A DNA stretch of 64,000 nucleotides from Chitinophagales bacterium (GTDB lineage Bacteria; Bacteroidota; Bacteroidia; Chitinophagales; Chitinophagaceae), in contig JAFLBI010000002.1 in assembly GCA_017303835.1 (NCBI GenBank), positions 186,001 through 250,000 of the forward strand. Direction: 5' to 3'. Shown piece after piece: positions 34,765-44,593 of this stretch. The position numbers and the translations under genes are program-made. The notes beneath the pieces were generated by a model. That model had not been told where the DNA came from. It ran no database searches and worked only from the letters and a program-made list of their open reading frames with translations. Positions within the stretch are counted from its first letter, which is position 1. Every line of letters starts with the position of its first letter.

Positions 34765-37700
34765 ATGCAAGAACATATTTCTCTCCTTTTACACAAGCAG
34801 ACACTCCCATTTCTAAACATTTCACTCTATCTGAACGACATTAAGCCTGTTCAGGCATTGAGTATTGAAAATATATCTGAAAATAATTCTAATCAGCTTT
34901 TTGTTAAGATAGCTTCTGATTTTCCTTGCATTGAGCCGTTTGAATACATAGTTGCATTTGTTCCTGCGAAAAGCCAGATAAAAATTCCTTTAGATGGACT
35001 GAAAGTAAGCCGCCATTTTTTGAACAAATTATCCGAAACTGAAATAGCAAGCATCTCAATTGAGGTTATTGAAAATGATGTAGCAATTATCAAAGAAAGT
35101 ATTACGATTAATGTTTATCCATTAGAATATTTCGGTGGCTTTCAATTTTTGCCTGAAATGATTGCGTCTTACATTACGCCTAATCATCCTTTCGTCTATC
35201 ATATAAAAAGAAAGGCGGTTGATATTTTAGAAAAGCAAGGATTAAAAACTGCATTTGAAGGTTACCAAAGTAATGACCCTGAACGGGTTTTGCAAATGAT
35301 GTCTGCTATTTATTCGGCCATTCAAAGCGAGGAAATAGTTTATAGTTCATTGCCACCGGGTTATGAGGAAATTGGGCAACGTTTGAGGTTGCTGAATACT
35401 ATTCAAAATGAGAAATTTGGAAACTGCATTGATATTAGCTTATTGTTTGCTGCTTGTTTAGAAGCAGTTGACTTAAATCCAATTTTGATAATAGTGCGAG
35501 GACACGCATTTGTTGGATGCTGGTTACAGGATAACAAGTTTTCAGAAGCTATCAATGACGACAAGACTGCCATAACCAAAAGGCTTTCAAAAGGCATTCG
35601 TGAAATGGCCGCCGTTGAAGCTACAAGTGTTTGCAAGGGTAATAATACTAAGTTCAGTGATGCACTAAATTTAGGCGAAGCTCAATTAGTTCAAAAAGAT
35701 GATTTTTTGCTATCGGTTGATATTAAAAGAGCAAGAACATTGCGAATACGTCCGTTGCCATTGCTTACAAACGGAACAGTAACTCAATTAGATGAGGATG
35801 CAATAAAACAGACCGAAACGGCTGCAATGGAAAACCATTTTGAGATTGGAACCATTTATGAAGACGAACTATTACAGGGTAAGCAGCCTAAAACGAAGCA
35901 AAAAATATGGGAACGTAAGTTGTTAGATTTATCGCTGCGTAATAATTTGCTCAATTTACATATCACTCGCAATATGTTACAGTTGGTTGATATTGACATC
36001 AGCCACTTGGAGGACACATTATCGGATGGCAAAAGTTTTTCAATATTGCCTAATCCAAATGCAGAGGTTTTGAGAAGGTATAATTTGTTTATGCAGCCTC
36101 TCCATCATTCATCGCCACTATTTCAGTTGGCAAACGATGAATTAAAGCATAATCGTTTACTAACCCATTACCATCAACAAGACTTAGACAATATACTCGT
36201 TTATATTCACAAAAATGCAAAGCAATCCATTGAAGAAAATGGCTCAAGCACTCTGTATTTGGCTGTGGGTTTGCTGAAATGGTTTGATAGAAAAACACCT
36301 GAACAACCACGATATTCTCCGATTCTATTATTGCCTGTTGAAATAAGCCGCCGGTCGGTAAATAGCAAGTTCACATTGAAAAGCCGTGAAGAAGAAACAA
36401 TGATAAACATTACATTGGTTGAATTTCTTCGGCAGGAGTATGAACTGAATTTGGGGTCATTAGAACAATTACCAACTGACGACAAAGGTGTAGATGTAGC
36501 AAAAGTGATGGGCATTCTTCGAAGGGCTATTATGCATTTGAAAGGTTGGGATGTAGTGGAGCAATTAGTGTTGGGTAACTTTTCTTTCAGCAAATTAATT
36601 CTTTGGAAAGACATTGTAGTGCATCAGGAAGAATTGCTAAAAAGCGATATGGTTCGCAGTTTGGTTGAAGGCAAATTAGTATTCAATGAAAGTCATGATC
36701 CACATTCAGTTACCGATTTTGACAATATTCATTCGCATAATATAGTTTTGCCCATTCCGACGGATATTTCCCAATTTGAAGCTGTGCTTACTGCACAACA
36801 AGGACATAGTTTTATTTTACATGGCCCTCCTGGAACTGGTAAATCTCAAACTATCACCAATATCATTGCCGATGCTTTGTATCGTGGCAAACAAGTTTTG
36901 TTTGTTGCAGCTAAAAAAGCTGCATTAGATGTTGTTCAAAGACGATTAGAGCAAATTGGGCTTTCACCTTTTATATTAGAACTCCATTCTAATAAATCTA
37001 AAAAATCGGATGTGTTGGCGCAATTGGCAAAATCAATTGAAACAGGAAAACTTGCAAGAACAGCCGATTTTCAACAAGAAGCACAACGGTTAGATGCTGC
37101 TAAAAAAGCCATAAGCCAATATGTAAACGTTTTACACCAAAAGCAACAATTTGGATGGAGTTTGTATGATAGCATAACAGCTTTAGAAAGTTACCGTGAT
37201 AAAAAACTCTCAAAGAATTTTATTCCCGAAACCATTCTGCAACAATTAAACACCAATCTTTGGCAGCAATGGACTGATTGGCTTCCGCAATTTCAATCCA
37301 TTGCAAGTTTGATTATTCATCCATCTGAAAACCCGCTTACTGCCCTGAATTTGTTACAGTACTCTGCTTCGGTTAATGATGAAATTTCTGCACAAACTCA
37401 AAAGCTGTTAAAACTTTTGACTGATTTTAATATTAAATCTCAATCGCTTGCAAACTCAATTTATTTTCCTTTTCCAATACAAGCCAAAACTGAGTGGGAA
37501 CAATATGTTCAAGTCATAATTGTATTCCAACAACTACCGGATATTCATTTAGAGCTTATTGGTTATTTATCCGATAAAGAAAACTACAGTGTGTATGAGG
37601 AATGGAGTAAAGTATATAATAAATATCAAATACTTTTAAACAGTATTTTAAAAGACTACAACCGGAATATTTTAACCTCAGATGTCTCATCGATAAAAAT

Positions 37701-40575
37701 ACAGTGGAAAAAGGCACAACAAAGTTGGTTCTTGCTGAAATGGTTTCAATCTAGGAAAATCAAAAAGCAATTATCTGTCTATAGAAATGTTCCATTCAAT
37801 AGTGACAGCGAAATAGAGGAGCTTTTCCTCCTACAAGATCAATTGCAGGAAGTGCAACGCCTTTTGCAACAAGATCGTTTTTTATCAGTACAACAAGCCC
37901 TAAAAAGTTTGTTCAAAGATGAGCAAACTGATTTAGTAGACATCGGTAGTAAAGCTGAGTTAATTCAGAAGTTAAGTAATGCAACAAATAGTTGGGATCG
38001 AAATGGTCTTGGCAAATGGATTCAGATATGGCAAGGAAAAAACTTGCAGTATTTAGCTGAAATTAAGCAAAAGAGTTTAACTGCCATTGTCGATTTTATT
38101 CAACTTGCAACAACATTTAACCAAGAAATCAAAAGTTACGAAACACTTACTGGAGTCCAGTTTCAACAGAACGAAAATTGGATTACTGAAACCGTAAATC
38201 AATTGCATAATATTCAAACACATCTTCCATATTTAAAAAACTGGATGAATTATGTGCAACTTCGTAAGCAAGGAGAAAACTTACAGTTATATTGGTTTAT
38301 AAGCGCTTATGAAAATAAATTATGCAGTGCTGAGAACTTGACAGATTACTTTCATTACACCGCCCATTCTTCGATTGCACAACGAGTTATTTCACAAAAT
38401 GAGGCTCTAAGTTTATTTAATGCTGATTTATTTGAAAGTAAAATTGAGCAATATAAAAAAATTGCTAAAGACTTTCAGCATCTTACCATTCAGGAATTAC
38501 GAGTAAAATTAGCTGCACAATTACCAAACAATACTGCTGAGGCGATGCAAAGTTCTGAAATTGGAATTTTACAAAGAGCAATAAAAAATAAAGGCAGAGG
38601 ATTGAGTATTAGAAAGCTGTTTGACCAAATTCCTAATCTGTTGCCACGTATTGCACCTTGTATGCTGATGAGCCCAATTTCAGTAGCGCAGTATTTTGAT
38701 GTAAACACAAACCATTTTGACATTTTGATCTTTGATGAGGCTTCGCAGTTACCAACTTGCGAAGCTGTAAGTGCTTTAGCAAGAGCAAAACAATCGGTGA
38801 TCGTTGGCGACCCAAAGCAAATGCTACCTACTTCCTTTTTTAGTACTATCAAGTTAGACGAAGAAAACATGGATGTAGAAGATTTAGAAAGTATTCTTGA
38901 TGATTGTTTGTCATTGTCTGTTCCTTCAAAATATTTATTGCGGCACTATCGCAGCAAGCACGAAAGTTTAATTGCTTTCAGCAACGTAAACTATTATGAA
39001 AACAAACTGCTTACTTTTCCCTCATCGGATGACTTGAACCGAAAAGTAAAGTATCATCAAATCAAAGGTTTTTATGATAAAGGTAAAACACGAACTAACA
39101 GATTTGAGGCTGATGAAATAGTTCAATATATTAAATCTCACTACAACAATTCGGAAAAGCGAAAATTGAGTATAGGTGTTGTAACATTCAGTCAAACACA
39201 ACAAAATCTGATTGAAGAAAAGCTTCAAAAACTCTTTATGAGCGACCCTAGGTTGGAAGAACATGCTAATGAAAGTAATGAACCTTTGTTTGTAAAGAAC
39301 TTAGAGAATGTCCAAGGCGATGAGCGTGATATTATTCTCTTTTCCGTGTGCTATGCACCTGATGAAGAAGGAAAAATGAGCATGAATTTTGGTCCATTAA
39401 ACCGTGATGGCGGATGGCGTAGATTAAATGTAGCCATAACCCGTGCAAGATATGAAATGCACCTATTCTCAACACTACATGCAGACCAAATAGATTTAAG
39501 CCGCACATCTGCTGAAGGCGTGGCAGGCCTTAAAGCATTTTTACAATTTGCTGAAAAAGGACATTTGAGTGTTCGCCCCGAAGATGTTCAGGAAACACTA
39601 AACAAACAACATTTGTCTGCTTCCATAAGCAAAAAGTTACAGGAGAAAGGATTAGAGGTTAAATGTAATATCGGGACTTCAGGTTTTAAAGTGGATATTG
39701 GTATTGTTCATCCTGACAAGCCCCAACAATATATTTTAGGTGTAGTAATTGACGGCTATTATTACTACAAAGCTCAAACAGCTAATGATAGAGAAATGGT
39801 TATGCCCTCTGTACTTAAAGCCTTAGGTTGGAATGTTTATCGCATCTGGACAATGGACTGGTATGAAAATTCCGAAAAGATTGTTGATAGTATTTTTGAA
39901 AAAGTAAAGCATTTGCAAACCCAGCCCGAAGTCAAGGAAGAGAATATTAACGAACCTGCTGTTGAACCCTTAGTTGAACCAATTAAAGTAATGCCCAAAG
40001 AGGTTACACCGTTTATTTTTAAAAGTAAACAAAAACCTTATGTAGCTGCTACCTTAACTACTGTTTCTTTTGCCAATAGTGAGACTATTTTTGAATTTCA
40101 TAACCGGAATACTATCAAAGAGCAAATACAATCTTTGGTCGATACAGAAGCTCCTATCAGCAAAAGCTTATTGTATAAAAAAGTATTGCAAGCATGGAAC
40201 ACTAGTCGTGTAGGGGCAAGATTAGACAAGCTCTTGGAAGGAGTTATCGAAGAGATGAATTTAGTTGAAACTACTCATCATCAACCCTTTTATTGGAAAA
40301 ACAATACTATTTTAGATCACTATCGAAGTAATGATATTGAAAAACGGAATATGGAAGACATTGCTCCCGAAGAAGTAATGGTAGCTTTAGAGGAAGTCGT
40401 AAATAACAACTTAAGCATTGAAGAAGATGAACTCCTTCGCTACTTAGCAAGAACCTTTGGTTTTTCTAAAGTCGGTAAACAGATTGACACTCTACTACGT
40501 TACTGCATTGACGTTTCAGTAAAACAAGAGAAAGTCAAAAGAGAAAACAACAGAATAAAAGTTGCTAACAAATAA
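34765..40575 (+). CDS. DUF4011 / superfamily 1 helicase / Vsr-like nuclease / DUF3320 protein
   Basis: A 1936-residue multidomain protein. A transglutaminase-like segment (~195-260, Cys221 in GNCIDIS, His247 in RGHAF) is followed by DUF4011 (~380-560, from WERKLLDLSLRNNLLNL). The SF1 helicase core has Walker A GPPGTGKS (687-694), Walker B FDEASQ (~1323-1328) and late motifs LRHYRSKHESL, VQGDERDIILFS and VAITRAR (1556-1562). A Vsr/MTES_1575-type PD-(D/E)xK fold (~1630-1715, KVDIGIVHPD) and a DUF3320 tail (~1790-1936) end the protein. The architecture matches large helicase-nuclease proteins found in phage-defence islands; some act as single genes. The neighbouring HNH and HEPN-type genes fit that reading. 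ATP-dependent translocation with DNA cleavage is inferred. Confidence 0.88.
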   Translation: MQEHISLLLHKQTLPFLNISLYLNDIKPVQALSIENISENNSNQLFVKIASDFPCIEPFEYIVAFVPAKSQIKIPLDGLKVSRHFLNKLSETEIASISIEVIENDVAIIKESITINVYPLEYFGGFQFLPEMIASYITPNHPFVYHIKRKAVDILEKQGLKTAFEGYQSNDPERVLQMMSAIYSAIQSEEIVYSSLPPGYEEIGQRLRLLNTIQNEKFGNCIDISLLFAACLEAVDLNPILIIVRGHAFVGCWLQDNKFSEAINDDKTAITKRLSKGIREMAAVEATSVCKGNNTKFSDALNLGEAQLVQKDDFLLSVDIKRARTLRIRPLPLLTNGTVTQLDEDAIKQTETAAMENHFEIGTIYEDELLQGKQPKTKQKIWERKLLDLSLRNNLLNLHITRNMLQLVDIDISHLEDTLSDGKSFSILPNPNAEVLRRYNLFMQPLHHSSPLFQLANDELKHNRLLTHYHQQDLDNILVYIHKNAKQSIEENGSSTLYLAVGLLKWFDRKTPEQPRYSPILLLPVEISRRSVNSKFTLKSREEETMINITLVEFLRQEYELNLGSLEQLPTDDKGVDVAKVMGILRRAIMHLKGWDVVEQLVLGNFSFSKLILWKDIVVHQEELLKSDMVRSLVEGKLVFNESHDPHSVTDFDNIHSHNIVLPIPTDISQFEAVLTAQQGHSFILHGPPGTGKSQTITNIIADALYRGKQVLFVAAKKAALDVVQRRLEQIGLSPFILELHSNKSKKSDVLAQLAKSIETGKLARTADFQQEAQRLDAAKKAISQYVNVLHQKQQFGWSLYDSITALESYRDKKLSKNFIPETILQQLNTNLWQQWTDWLPQFQSIASLIIHPSENPLTALNLLQYSASVNDEISAQTQKLLKLLTDFNIKSQSLANSIYFPFPIQAKTEWEQYVQVIIVFQQLPDIHLELIGYLSDKENYSVYEEWSKVYNKYQILLNSILKDYNRNILTSDVSSIKIQWKKAQQSWFLLKWFQSRKIKKQLSVYRNVPFNSDSEIEELFLLQDQLQEVQRLLQQDRFLSVQQALKSLFKDEQTDLVDIGSKAELIQKLSNATNSWDRNGLGKWIQIWQGKNLQYLAEIKQKSLTAIVDFIQLATTFNQEIKSYETLTGVQFQQNENWITETVNQLHNIQTHLPYLKNWMNYVQLRKQGENLQLYWFISAYENKLCSAENLTDYFHYTAHSSIAQRVISQNEALSLFNADLFESKIEQYKKIAKDFQHLTIQELRVKLAAQLPNNTAEAMQSSEIGILQRAIKNKGRGLSIRKLFDQIPNLLPRIAPCMLMSPISVAQYFDVNTNHFDILIFDEASQLPTCEAVSALARAKQSVIVGDPKQMLPTSFFSTIKLDEENMDVEDLESILDDCLSLSVPSKYLLRHYRSKHESLIAFSNVNYYENKLLTFPSSDDLNRKVKYHQIKGFYDKGKTRTNRFEADEIVQYIKSHYNNSEKRKLSIGVVTFSQTQQNLIEEKLQKLFMSDPRLEEHANESNEPLFVKNLENVQGDERDIILFSVCYAPDEEGKMSMNFGPLNRDGGWRRLNVAITRARYEMHLFSTLHADQIDLSRTSAEGVAGLKAFLQFAEKGHLSVRPEDVQETLNKQHLSASISKKLQEKGLEVKCNIGTSGFKVDIGIVHPDKPQQYILGVVIDGYYYYKAQTANDREMVMPSVLKALGWNVYRIWTMDWYENSEKIVDSIFEKVKHLQTQPEVKEENINEPAVEPLVEPIKVMPKEVTPFIFKSKQKPYVAATLTTVSFANSETIFEFHNRNTIKEQIQSLVDTEAPISKSLLYKKVLQAWNTSRVGARLDKLLEGVIEEMNLVETTHHQPFYWKNNTILDHYRSNDIEKRNMEDIAPEEVMVALEEVVNNNLSIEEDELLRYLARTFGFSKVGKQIDTLLRYCIDVSVKQEKVKRENNRIKVANK

Positions 40576-40730
40576 ATCTTCGTGCAGGATGATTAAAAAG
40601 ACAAAAATATCTATAATAGCAGTTTGGCTTATTGTAGGGTGTATTATTTTCTAGCAGAGTTTCTTGTAAGATTCAAGAATTATTACAAATAGTCTTAAGT
40701 GTGTATAAGCTTAATTTAGAACTATCATAA

Positions 40731-41039
40731 ATGAATTCCTTTCTTGCCATACCACCACCAATTATCCCAACTAAGCGAAATGCCGGCGATGATCCAGAAT
40801 CCACTCTTTCTGCAATCGTATCACTCAAACACGGAGATTTCATCTTTGAATGCCTAAGCCGCAAATGGTATAAACGTTACCGTTTTGAGCATCCAGATCT
40901 AGGGTTAGTGATTTTTGATGAAAATGGAGAGAAGCTGATTTTTACTACAATAGAATATTCGGGAGAAGAAATTAATGAGTTTAAAAGATTTGTTATCGCA
41001 TGGCAGCATCATGAAAGGCAATATCCCAATTTAAGATAA
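40731..41039 (+). CDS. Hypothetical protein
   Basis: A 102-residue soluble protein, not recognised. The N-terminus is Pro-rich (FLAIPPPIIPTKRN), the middle has FIFECLSRKWYKRYRFEHPD, and the C-terminus is aromatic and charged. No signal or membrane segment. It follows the helicase by 155 nt on the same strand and ends at a bidirectional terminator, so it may be the last gene of the defence transcription unit or an unrelated single gene. Confidence 0.5.
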   Translation: MNSFLAIPPPIIPTKRNAGDDPESTLSAIVSLKHGDFIFECLSRKWYKRYRFEHPDLGLVIFDENGEKLIFTTIEYSGEEINEFKRFVIAWQHHERQYPNLR

Positions 41040-41042
41040 TCC

Positions 41043-41072
41043 AAAGAGGGCCGTATTATGATGGCCCTCTTT
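41043..41072. terminator. Bidirectional terminator
   Basis: AAAGAGGGCC (41043-41052), 10-nt loop, GGCCCTCTTT (41063-41072): perfect 10-bp stem with A/T ends, between two convergent genes. Confidence 0.85.
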
Positions 41073-41080
41073 GATTAATC

Positions 41081-41578
41081 TTATTTCAATCTTACAAGAC
41101 TTTTTCTTTCGTCAATAGAAATTGTGTTAATGTCAATAATCTTTAGAGAATGAGATAATTGTGCATTGCTACTTTTGAGTGTTACATTGACTGGAGGTGT
41201 TTCTAATTTCCACATAGCACCTGTAGCAGGGTCTACTATTAACATACCTAAAACTCCCCCAAGAAACAAGTTACCAAAGTACCATCCATTTAACTTAAAG
41301 TTTATTGGTACTATTTGTTCTGCGAAACCCTTAGCAGAAATTTTAACTTGATATTCGGCACGAGAGAAAAACCCCGCTCCTGATTTTAAGCTAACAGTGG
41401 CTGGAGATGCGCCTCTGTATACTTCTTTACCTTTTTTATCTGTGATACTAATTGTAGCTCCAGATGGGTTACTATTTACTGATACAGGATAAGAGCTTTT
41501 CCCGAATAATGTAGCACATCCCATTAGGACAATTGAAGAGACCACTATACTTGTTGTATATAGAAATAACTTTTTCAT
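41081..41578 (-). CDS. PEGA-domain lipoprotein
   Basis: A 165-residue lipoprotein. Signal with lipobox LMGC (MKKLFLYTTSIVVSSIVLMGC), then a PEGA-type beta domain (~30-100: PVSVNSNPSGATISITDKKG, then Y-R-G-x-S-P-A-T-V-S-L and EYQVKISAKGFAEQ). A hydrophobic glycine-rich stretch (WYFGNLFLGGVLGMLIVDPATG) is typical of this envelope family. Located in the periplasm or on the outer membrane; often a surface-layer or wall-binding accessory. It shares orientation with the next lipoprotein, 36 nt upstream, and ends at the bidirectional terminator. Confidence 0.8.
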   Translation of the reverse strand: MKKLFLYTTSIVVSSIVLMGCATLFGKSSYPVSVNSNPSGATISITDKKGKEVYRGASPATVSLKSGAGFFSRAEYQVKISAKGFAEQIVPINFKLNGWYFGNLFLGGVLGMLIVDPATGAMWKLETPPVNVTLKSSNAQLSHSLKIIDINTISIDERKSLVRLK

Positions 41579-41613
41579 AAGTAGTTGAATTGAAAATGTT
41601 TTTTTGAAATTGA

Positions 41614-42066
41614 CTAGTAAATCGATACTACTCTTACTGTATCCTGAGATATAGTAAAGCTTCTGTTACCATCATTGAATCCTTGAGTAAAAATCATTTG
41701 TCCTTGAGACCAAAGGAATCTGTAATTGTATACCCTTCCTGTGGAAGAAAACTGAACAAGGGGAAGCTTGTCCCAAAGATTACCTGTTTTTAGATAGGCT
41801 GTAACAGATCCTTTTGTAACGACATCTGTGGTAATATCGGGATTGTTTACTGTTGCCAGATAAAGAGTGGCTGCTGTTGACCATGACCATGAAGATGCAG
41901 GAATAACAATGTCTCTTGTCTTAATTGTACCTACACCTGCTGGTCCTTGAGGTCCGGTTGCACCTGCTGGCCCTGCTGGTCCGGCAGGACCTTCTTTCGT
42001 GCAGCTTGATAGTAGAAAAGCACTGCCAATAAATAGCAGATTTAGGAAATGTAGTTTCCTTTTCAT
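41614..42066 (-). CDS. Lipoprotein with collagen-like Gly-Pro-Ala repeats
   Basis: A 150-residue lipoprotein. Start at 42066 (MKRKLHFLNLLFIGSAFLLSSC) gives a signal with lipobox LSSC. Six Gly-x-y triplets follow (GPAGPAGPAGATGPQGPAG), then a ~100-residue beta-rich domain (VIPASSWSWSTAATLYLATV, VQFSSTGRVYNYRFLW). Collagen-like tags of this kind are common on short Bacteroidota surface lipoproteins. Function unknown. Directly upstream, at its 5' end, is one copy of a 14-nt repeat that recurs 172 nt away. Confidence 0.8.
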   Translation of the reverse strand: MKRKLHFLNLLFIGSAFLLSSCTKEGPAGPAGPAGATGPQGPAGVGTIKTRDIVIPASSWSWSTAATLYLATVNNPDITTDVVTKGSVTAYLKTGNLWDKLPLVQFSSTGRVYNYRFLWSQGQMIFTQGFNDGNRSFTISQDTVRVVSIY

Positions 42067-42069
42067 TTT

Positions 42070-42255
42070 GTGGTAGTTTGGAGTATTTGTCAAGCTCCTA
42101 GACAAATAGTTCATAAAAAACCGCGTGGAGCTTTACTAAAACTGCTCCAACGCCTACCACAGCGTATGCCAATTAAAGTATCACCCCACGCTTATCGTGG
42201 CTGCGATAACAACTTTGGCATTATAAACTGCGTGTCCGCGAGTGGTAGTTTGGAG
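42070..42255. repeat. Structured intergenic element with 14-nt direct repeats and nested palindromes
   Basis: GTGGTAGTTTGGAG occurs at 42070-42083 and 42242-42255. The first copy is followed by the hairpin TATTTGTC/GACAAATA (42084-42108). The second copy pairs with CTCC-AA-CGC-CTACCAC (42145-42160) to close a ~110-nt imperfect palindrome. Its inner stems are ATGCCAA (42166-42172)/TTGGCAT (42215-42221) and an apex CCACG/CGTGG (42186-42200). The overall shape recalls integron attC or REP-like elements; no exact core motif was found. Confidence 0.55.
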
Positions 42256-42512
42256 CAGATTTGTACGCAGCAATATTTTATCAAATGTAAATTAAAGCTG
42301 CTAACTTCTATTTACTTAATAAATATTGGGCCTTTTATGACTTTGTGTAAGGAAGAAGGTTTAAAGTTTTGCAAATGCAGTGTCTTAATGTAGATGGCTG
42401 CTACAGGAAATTGTAGAGATAGTAATTATAACCACTATTACTGGTGGTTATGTTTCATTGGGGGAGAACAAATGTCCTATAAAATTACTAAATAATTTAG
42501 TATTTTGCATGA
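42256..42512. promoter_or_regulatory. Upstream region of the polymerase operon with a palindromic operator
   Basis: ATAACCAC (42428-42435) and GTGGTTAT (42444-42451) form a perfect 8-bp dyad with an 8-nt spacer, 61 nt before the polymerase ATG. By position it could bind a LexA-like or other repressor. The rest of the stretch is AT-rich with no gene seen. Confidence 0.5.
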
Positions 42513-43772
42513 ATGATAGCCCTCATTGACTGCAATAATTTTTATGCATCCTGCGAACGATTATTTGAACCAGCATTGGAAAAAAAGCCCGTGGTGGTGT
42601 TATCGAATAACGATGGCTGCGTGATTGCTCGAAGCAACGAAGCAAAATCTGTCGGTATTCAGATGGGCACTCCCGCATTCATGATAGAAAAAATGCTGGA
42701 AAAAGAGGAAGTGGCTGTTTTTTCTTCCAACTATCCATTGTACGGTGATTTGTCCATGCGGGTGATGACGGTGATTCGGGAAATGGTACCTGATTTGGAA
42801 GTGTATTCAATCGATGAAGCTTTTGCAGACTTTCAATACATTCCAGTATCGAAAATCGAAGGAATTTGCAGGAAAATAAAGGAACGTGTTAGGCTGTGGG
42901 TGGGCATTCCTATTTCCATTGGTGTCGCTCCTACGAAGACACTGGCAAAAATGGCCAATCGTTATGCAAAAAAAGAAAGGAATTCGATCGGTGTCCATTG
43001 TCTTTTTTCGGAAGATGCTATCGACGATTTATTGAAAAATACGGCTATCGGGGATGTTTGGGGTGTTGGCTCGATGCATCGTAAAAAATTAGAGCAAATT
43101 GGCATTAAAACAGCATACGATTTTACCAAACTTCCTAAGACATGGGTCAAAAAAAACATGACGGTAGTAGGAGAGCGGTTATGGATGGAATTGAAGGGTA
43201 TCCCAGCTATCGAATGGTTGCCACCGAGAATGGTAAAAAAAGCGATCTGTACAGCACGTTCTTTTGGTAAATTATTGAATGACGAAAAAAACATCCGCGA
43301 AGCAGTAGCAAATCATGCTTTTTCATGCTCCGAAAAACTGCGCAGACAGCATAGTGCTGCCGAATCTCTCTACGTTTTTTTACAAACCAACGCGCACCGT
43401 TTACAGGATCGACAATTAAGTACGGGAATACGGCTGATTTTACCATTTGCTTCCAATCGGGCAGACCAAATTATCGGTGCTGCGCTTCGGGGATTGAAGA
43501 TGATTTACCGAGAAGGTTATTTTTTCAAAAAAGCAGGTGTGATGGTCATGGACTTGGTTCCAGAAAATACCACACAAACCAACCTTTTTTTCGATTCAAC
43601 CGATGCAACGAAAAATGAGTTGATGCAGCGAGTCGATAATATCAATGCAGCCTATGGAAAAAACACGGTAATTTTTGGTTCGCAGGGGTTGGAAAGAGCA
43701 TGGAAGCTTCGGCAGGAAAGATTGTCACCAGCATACACGACAAAAGCAACTGATTTTAAATGGGTAGGATGA
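42513..43772 (+). CDS. umuC: Y-family DNA polymerase (UmuC-like)
   Basis: A 419-residue translesion polymerase. Palm motif I is [18 protein letters not shown], and the catalytic D-E pair lies in [11 protein letters not shown]. Fingers contain [18 protein letters not shown], and a helix-hairpin-helix ([19 protein letters not shown]) precedes the little-finger domain. It inserts opposite lesions during SOS mutagenesis. No umuD peptidase gene is adjacent; instead two unrecognised genes and an SRAP gene follow with 4-nt overlaps. ATG 42513 gives the family N-terminus exactly. The base composition is still AT-rich, like the rest of the accessory region. Confidence 0.93.
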   Translation: MIALIDCNNFYASCERLFEPALEKKPVVVLSNNDGCVIARSNEAKSVGIQMGTPAFMIEKMLEKEEVAVFSSNYPLYGDLSMRVMTVIREMVPDLEVYSIDEAFADFQYIPVSKIEGICRKIKERVRLWVGIPISIGVAPTKTLAKMANRYAKKERNSIGVHCLFSEDAIDDLLKNTAIGDVWGVGSMHRKKLEQIGIKTAYDFTKLPKTWVKKNMTVVGERLWMELKGIPAIEWLPPRMVKKAICTARSFGKLLNDEKNIREAVANHAFSCSEKLRRQHSAAESLYVFLQTNAHRLQDRQLSTGIRLILPFASNRADQIIGAALRGLKMIYREGYFFKKAGVMVMDLVPENTTQTNLFFDSTDATKNELMQRVDNINAAYGKNTVIFGSQGLERAWKLRQERLSPAYTTKATDFKWVG

Positions 43773-44083
43773 TACAATTTAACGGATGTGTGTCGGTGGA
43801 GTTCAATAGATTCTACCTGCACGAATTAATGGAAAAAGGCTATAGCTTTTTTTGGGCGTATGGACATTATTCCAAGGAAATCACCGATGAATCGTATCAT
43901 ATTTTTCCACTCCTTAAGGAATCTCCTTTATTGTCCTTTTTGGAAAGGAATGACAAGATGATTTTTTCAAAAAACGACGATGAATTATATGAAATGGCAG
44001 ATGGAATTGCGGGAATTTTTTTCATGATCCATATTCCTGTAGAAGTTTTCAAAAAAATAGGAAATTCAACGTTTGAATTGTGA
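43769..44083 (+). CDS. Unknown protein coupled to the Y-family polymerase
   Basis: A 104-residue protein not assigned to a family. The sequence starts [20 protein letters not shown] and has an aromatic, acidic core ([20 protein letters not shown]) and a hydrophobic C-terminal part. Start at 43769 overlaps the polymerase TGA as ATGA; a second in-frame ATG at 43760 exists. It in turn overlaps the next gene by GTGA. Such serial 1-4 nt overlaps indicate obligatory co-translation. It could replace the UmuD regulatory subunit, but no LexA/UmuD motif is visible. Confidence 0.65.
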   Translation: MIQFNGCVSVEFNRFYLHELMEKGYSFFWAYGHYSKEITDESYHIFPLLKESPLLSFLERNDKMIFSKNDDELYEMADGIAGIFFMIHIPVEVFKKIGNSTFEL

Positions 44084-44592
44084 TACAAAAAGGTGGCTCA
44101 TACAATCCTGTTTTTCCATTTTCAATGGACGTTTTAGAGAAATCCATCGAGCGTGGTTGCAGGTTTTTTGTTCGTAACGCCTGGCCTGCAGGATTCGATC
44201 ATTTTCACCATGATGTGAAGGCACTAATTTTTACTCATTACAATGAAGAAGACCATGCAAAAGCACATTTTCAGGCCGTCTTGCACGATCCGTTTCGACA
44301 CATCTACGACATACAAAAAGAGGAAGACCTAAATCGGTTAAAAATTGCTGCAAATCAGCCAGCAGGGTACAAAATATTTTCAGCTTACTTCCGGGATGAC
44401 TACAAAAAGATCATCACAAAGAATGTGAAGGAAAAAATCAATCGCTGGATGTACCGAAATACGGACTGGCAACCGAAAAAAGGACAGACCCTCCATGTGG
44501 ACTTTTACCTAAAATTTGGGAAGCTTTTTTGCACCTTGTCCTTTCAGGGAAGGAAAATTCAGGTAACTTTTGATGAAATAGACAATTGCTAG
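44080..44592 (+). CDS. Unknown protein of the polymerase-SRAP operon
   Basis: A 170-residue soluble protein, not recognised. GTG start within GTGA shared with the preceding stop. Notable are RGCRFFVRNAWPAGFDHFHHDVKAL, where several His cluster, and a basic stretch (KKIITKNVKEKINRWMYRN) suited to nucleic-acid binding. The C-terminus is beta-rich (LHVDFYLKFGKLFCTLSFQG). One nucleotide separates it from the SRAP gene. Its place between a lesion-bypass polymerase and an abasic-site protein points to DNA-damage tolerance; this is inference from context. Confidence 0.65.
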   Translation: MIQKGGSYNPVFPFSMDVLEKSIERGCRFFVRNAWPAGFDHFHHDVKALIFTHYNEEDHAKAHFQAVLHDPFRHIYDIQKEEDLNRLKIAANQPAGYKIFSAYFRDDYKKIITKNVKEKINRWMYRNTDWQPKKGQTLHVDFYLKFGKLFCTLSFQGRKIQVTFDEIDNC

Positions 44593-44593
44593 C

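Noticed and set aside
42145-42255. True integron attC site
   Set aside because: The palindromic shape fits, but no clear GTTRRRY/RYYYAAC core pair and no integron integrase in the window; kept only as attC-like.
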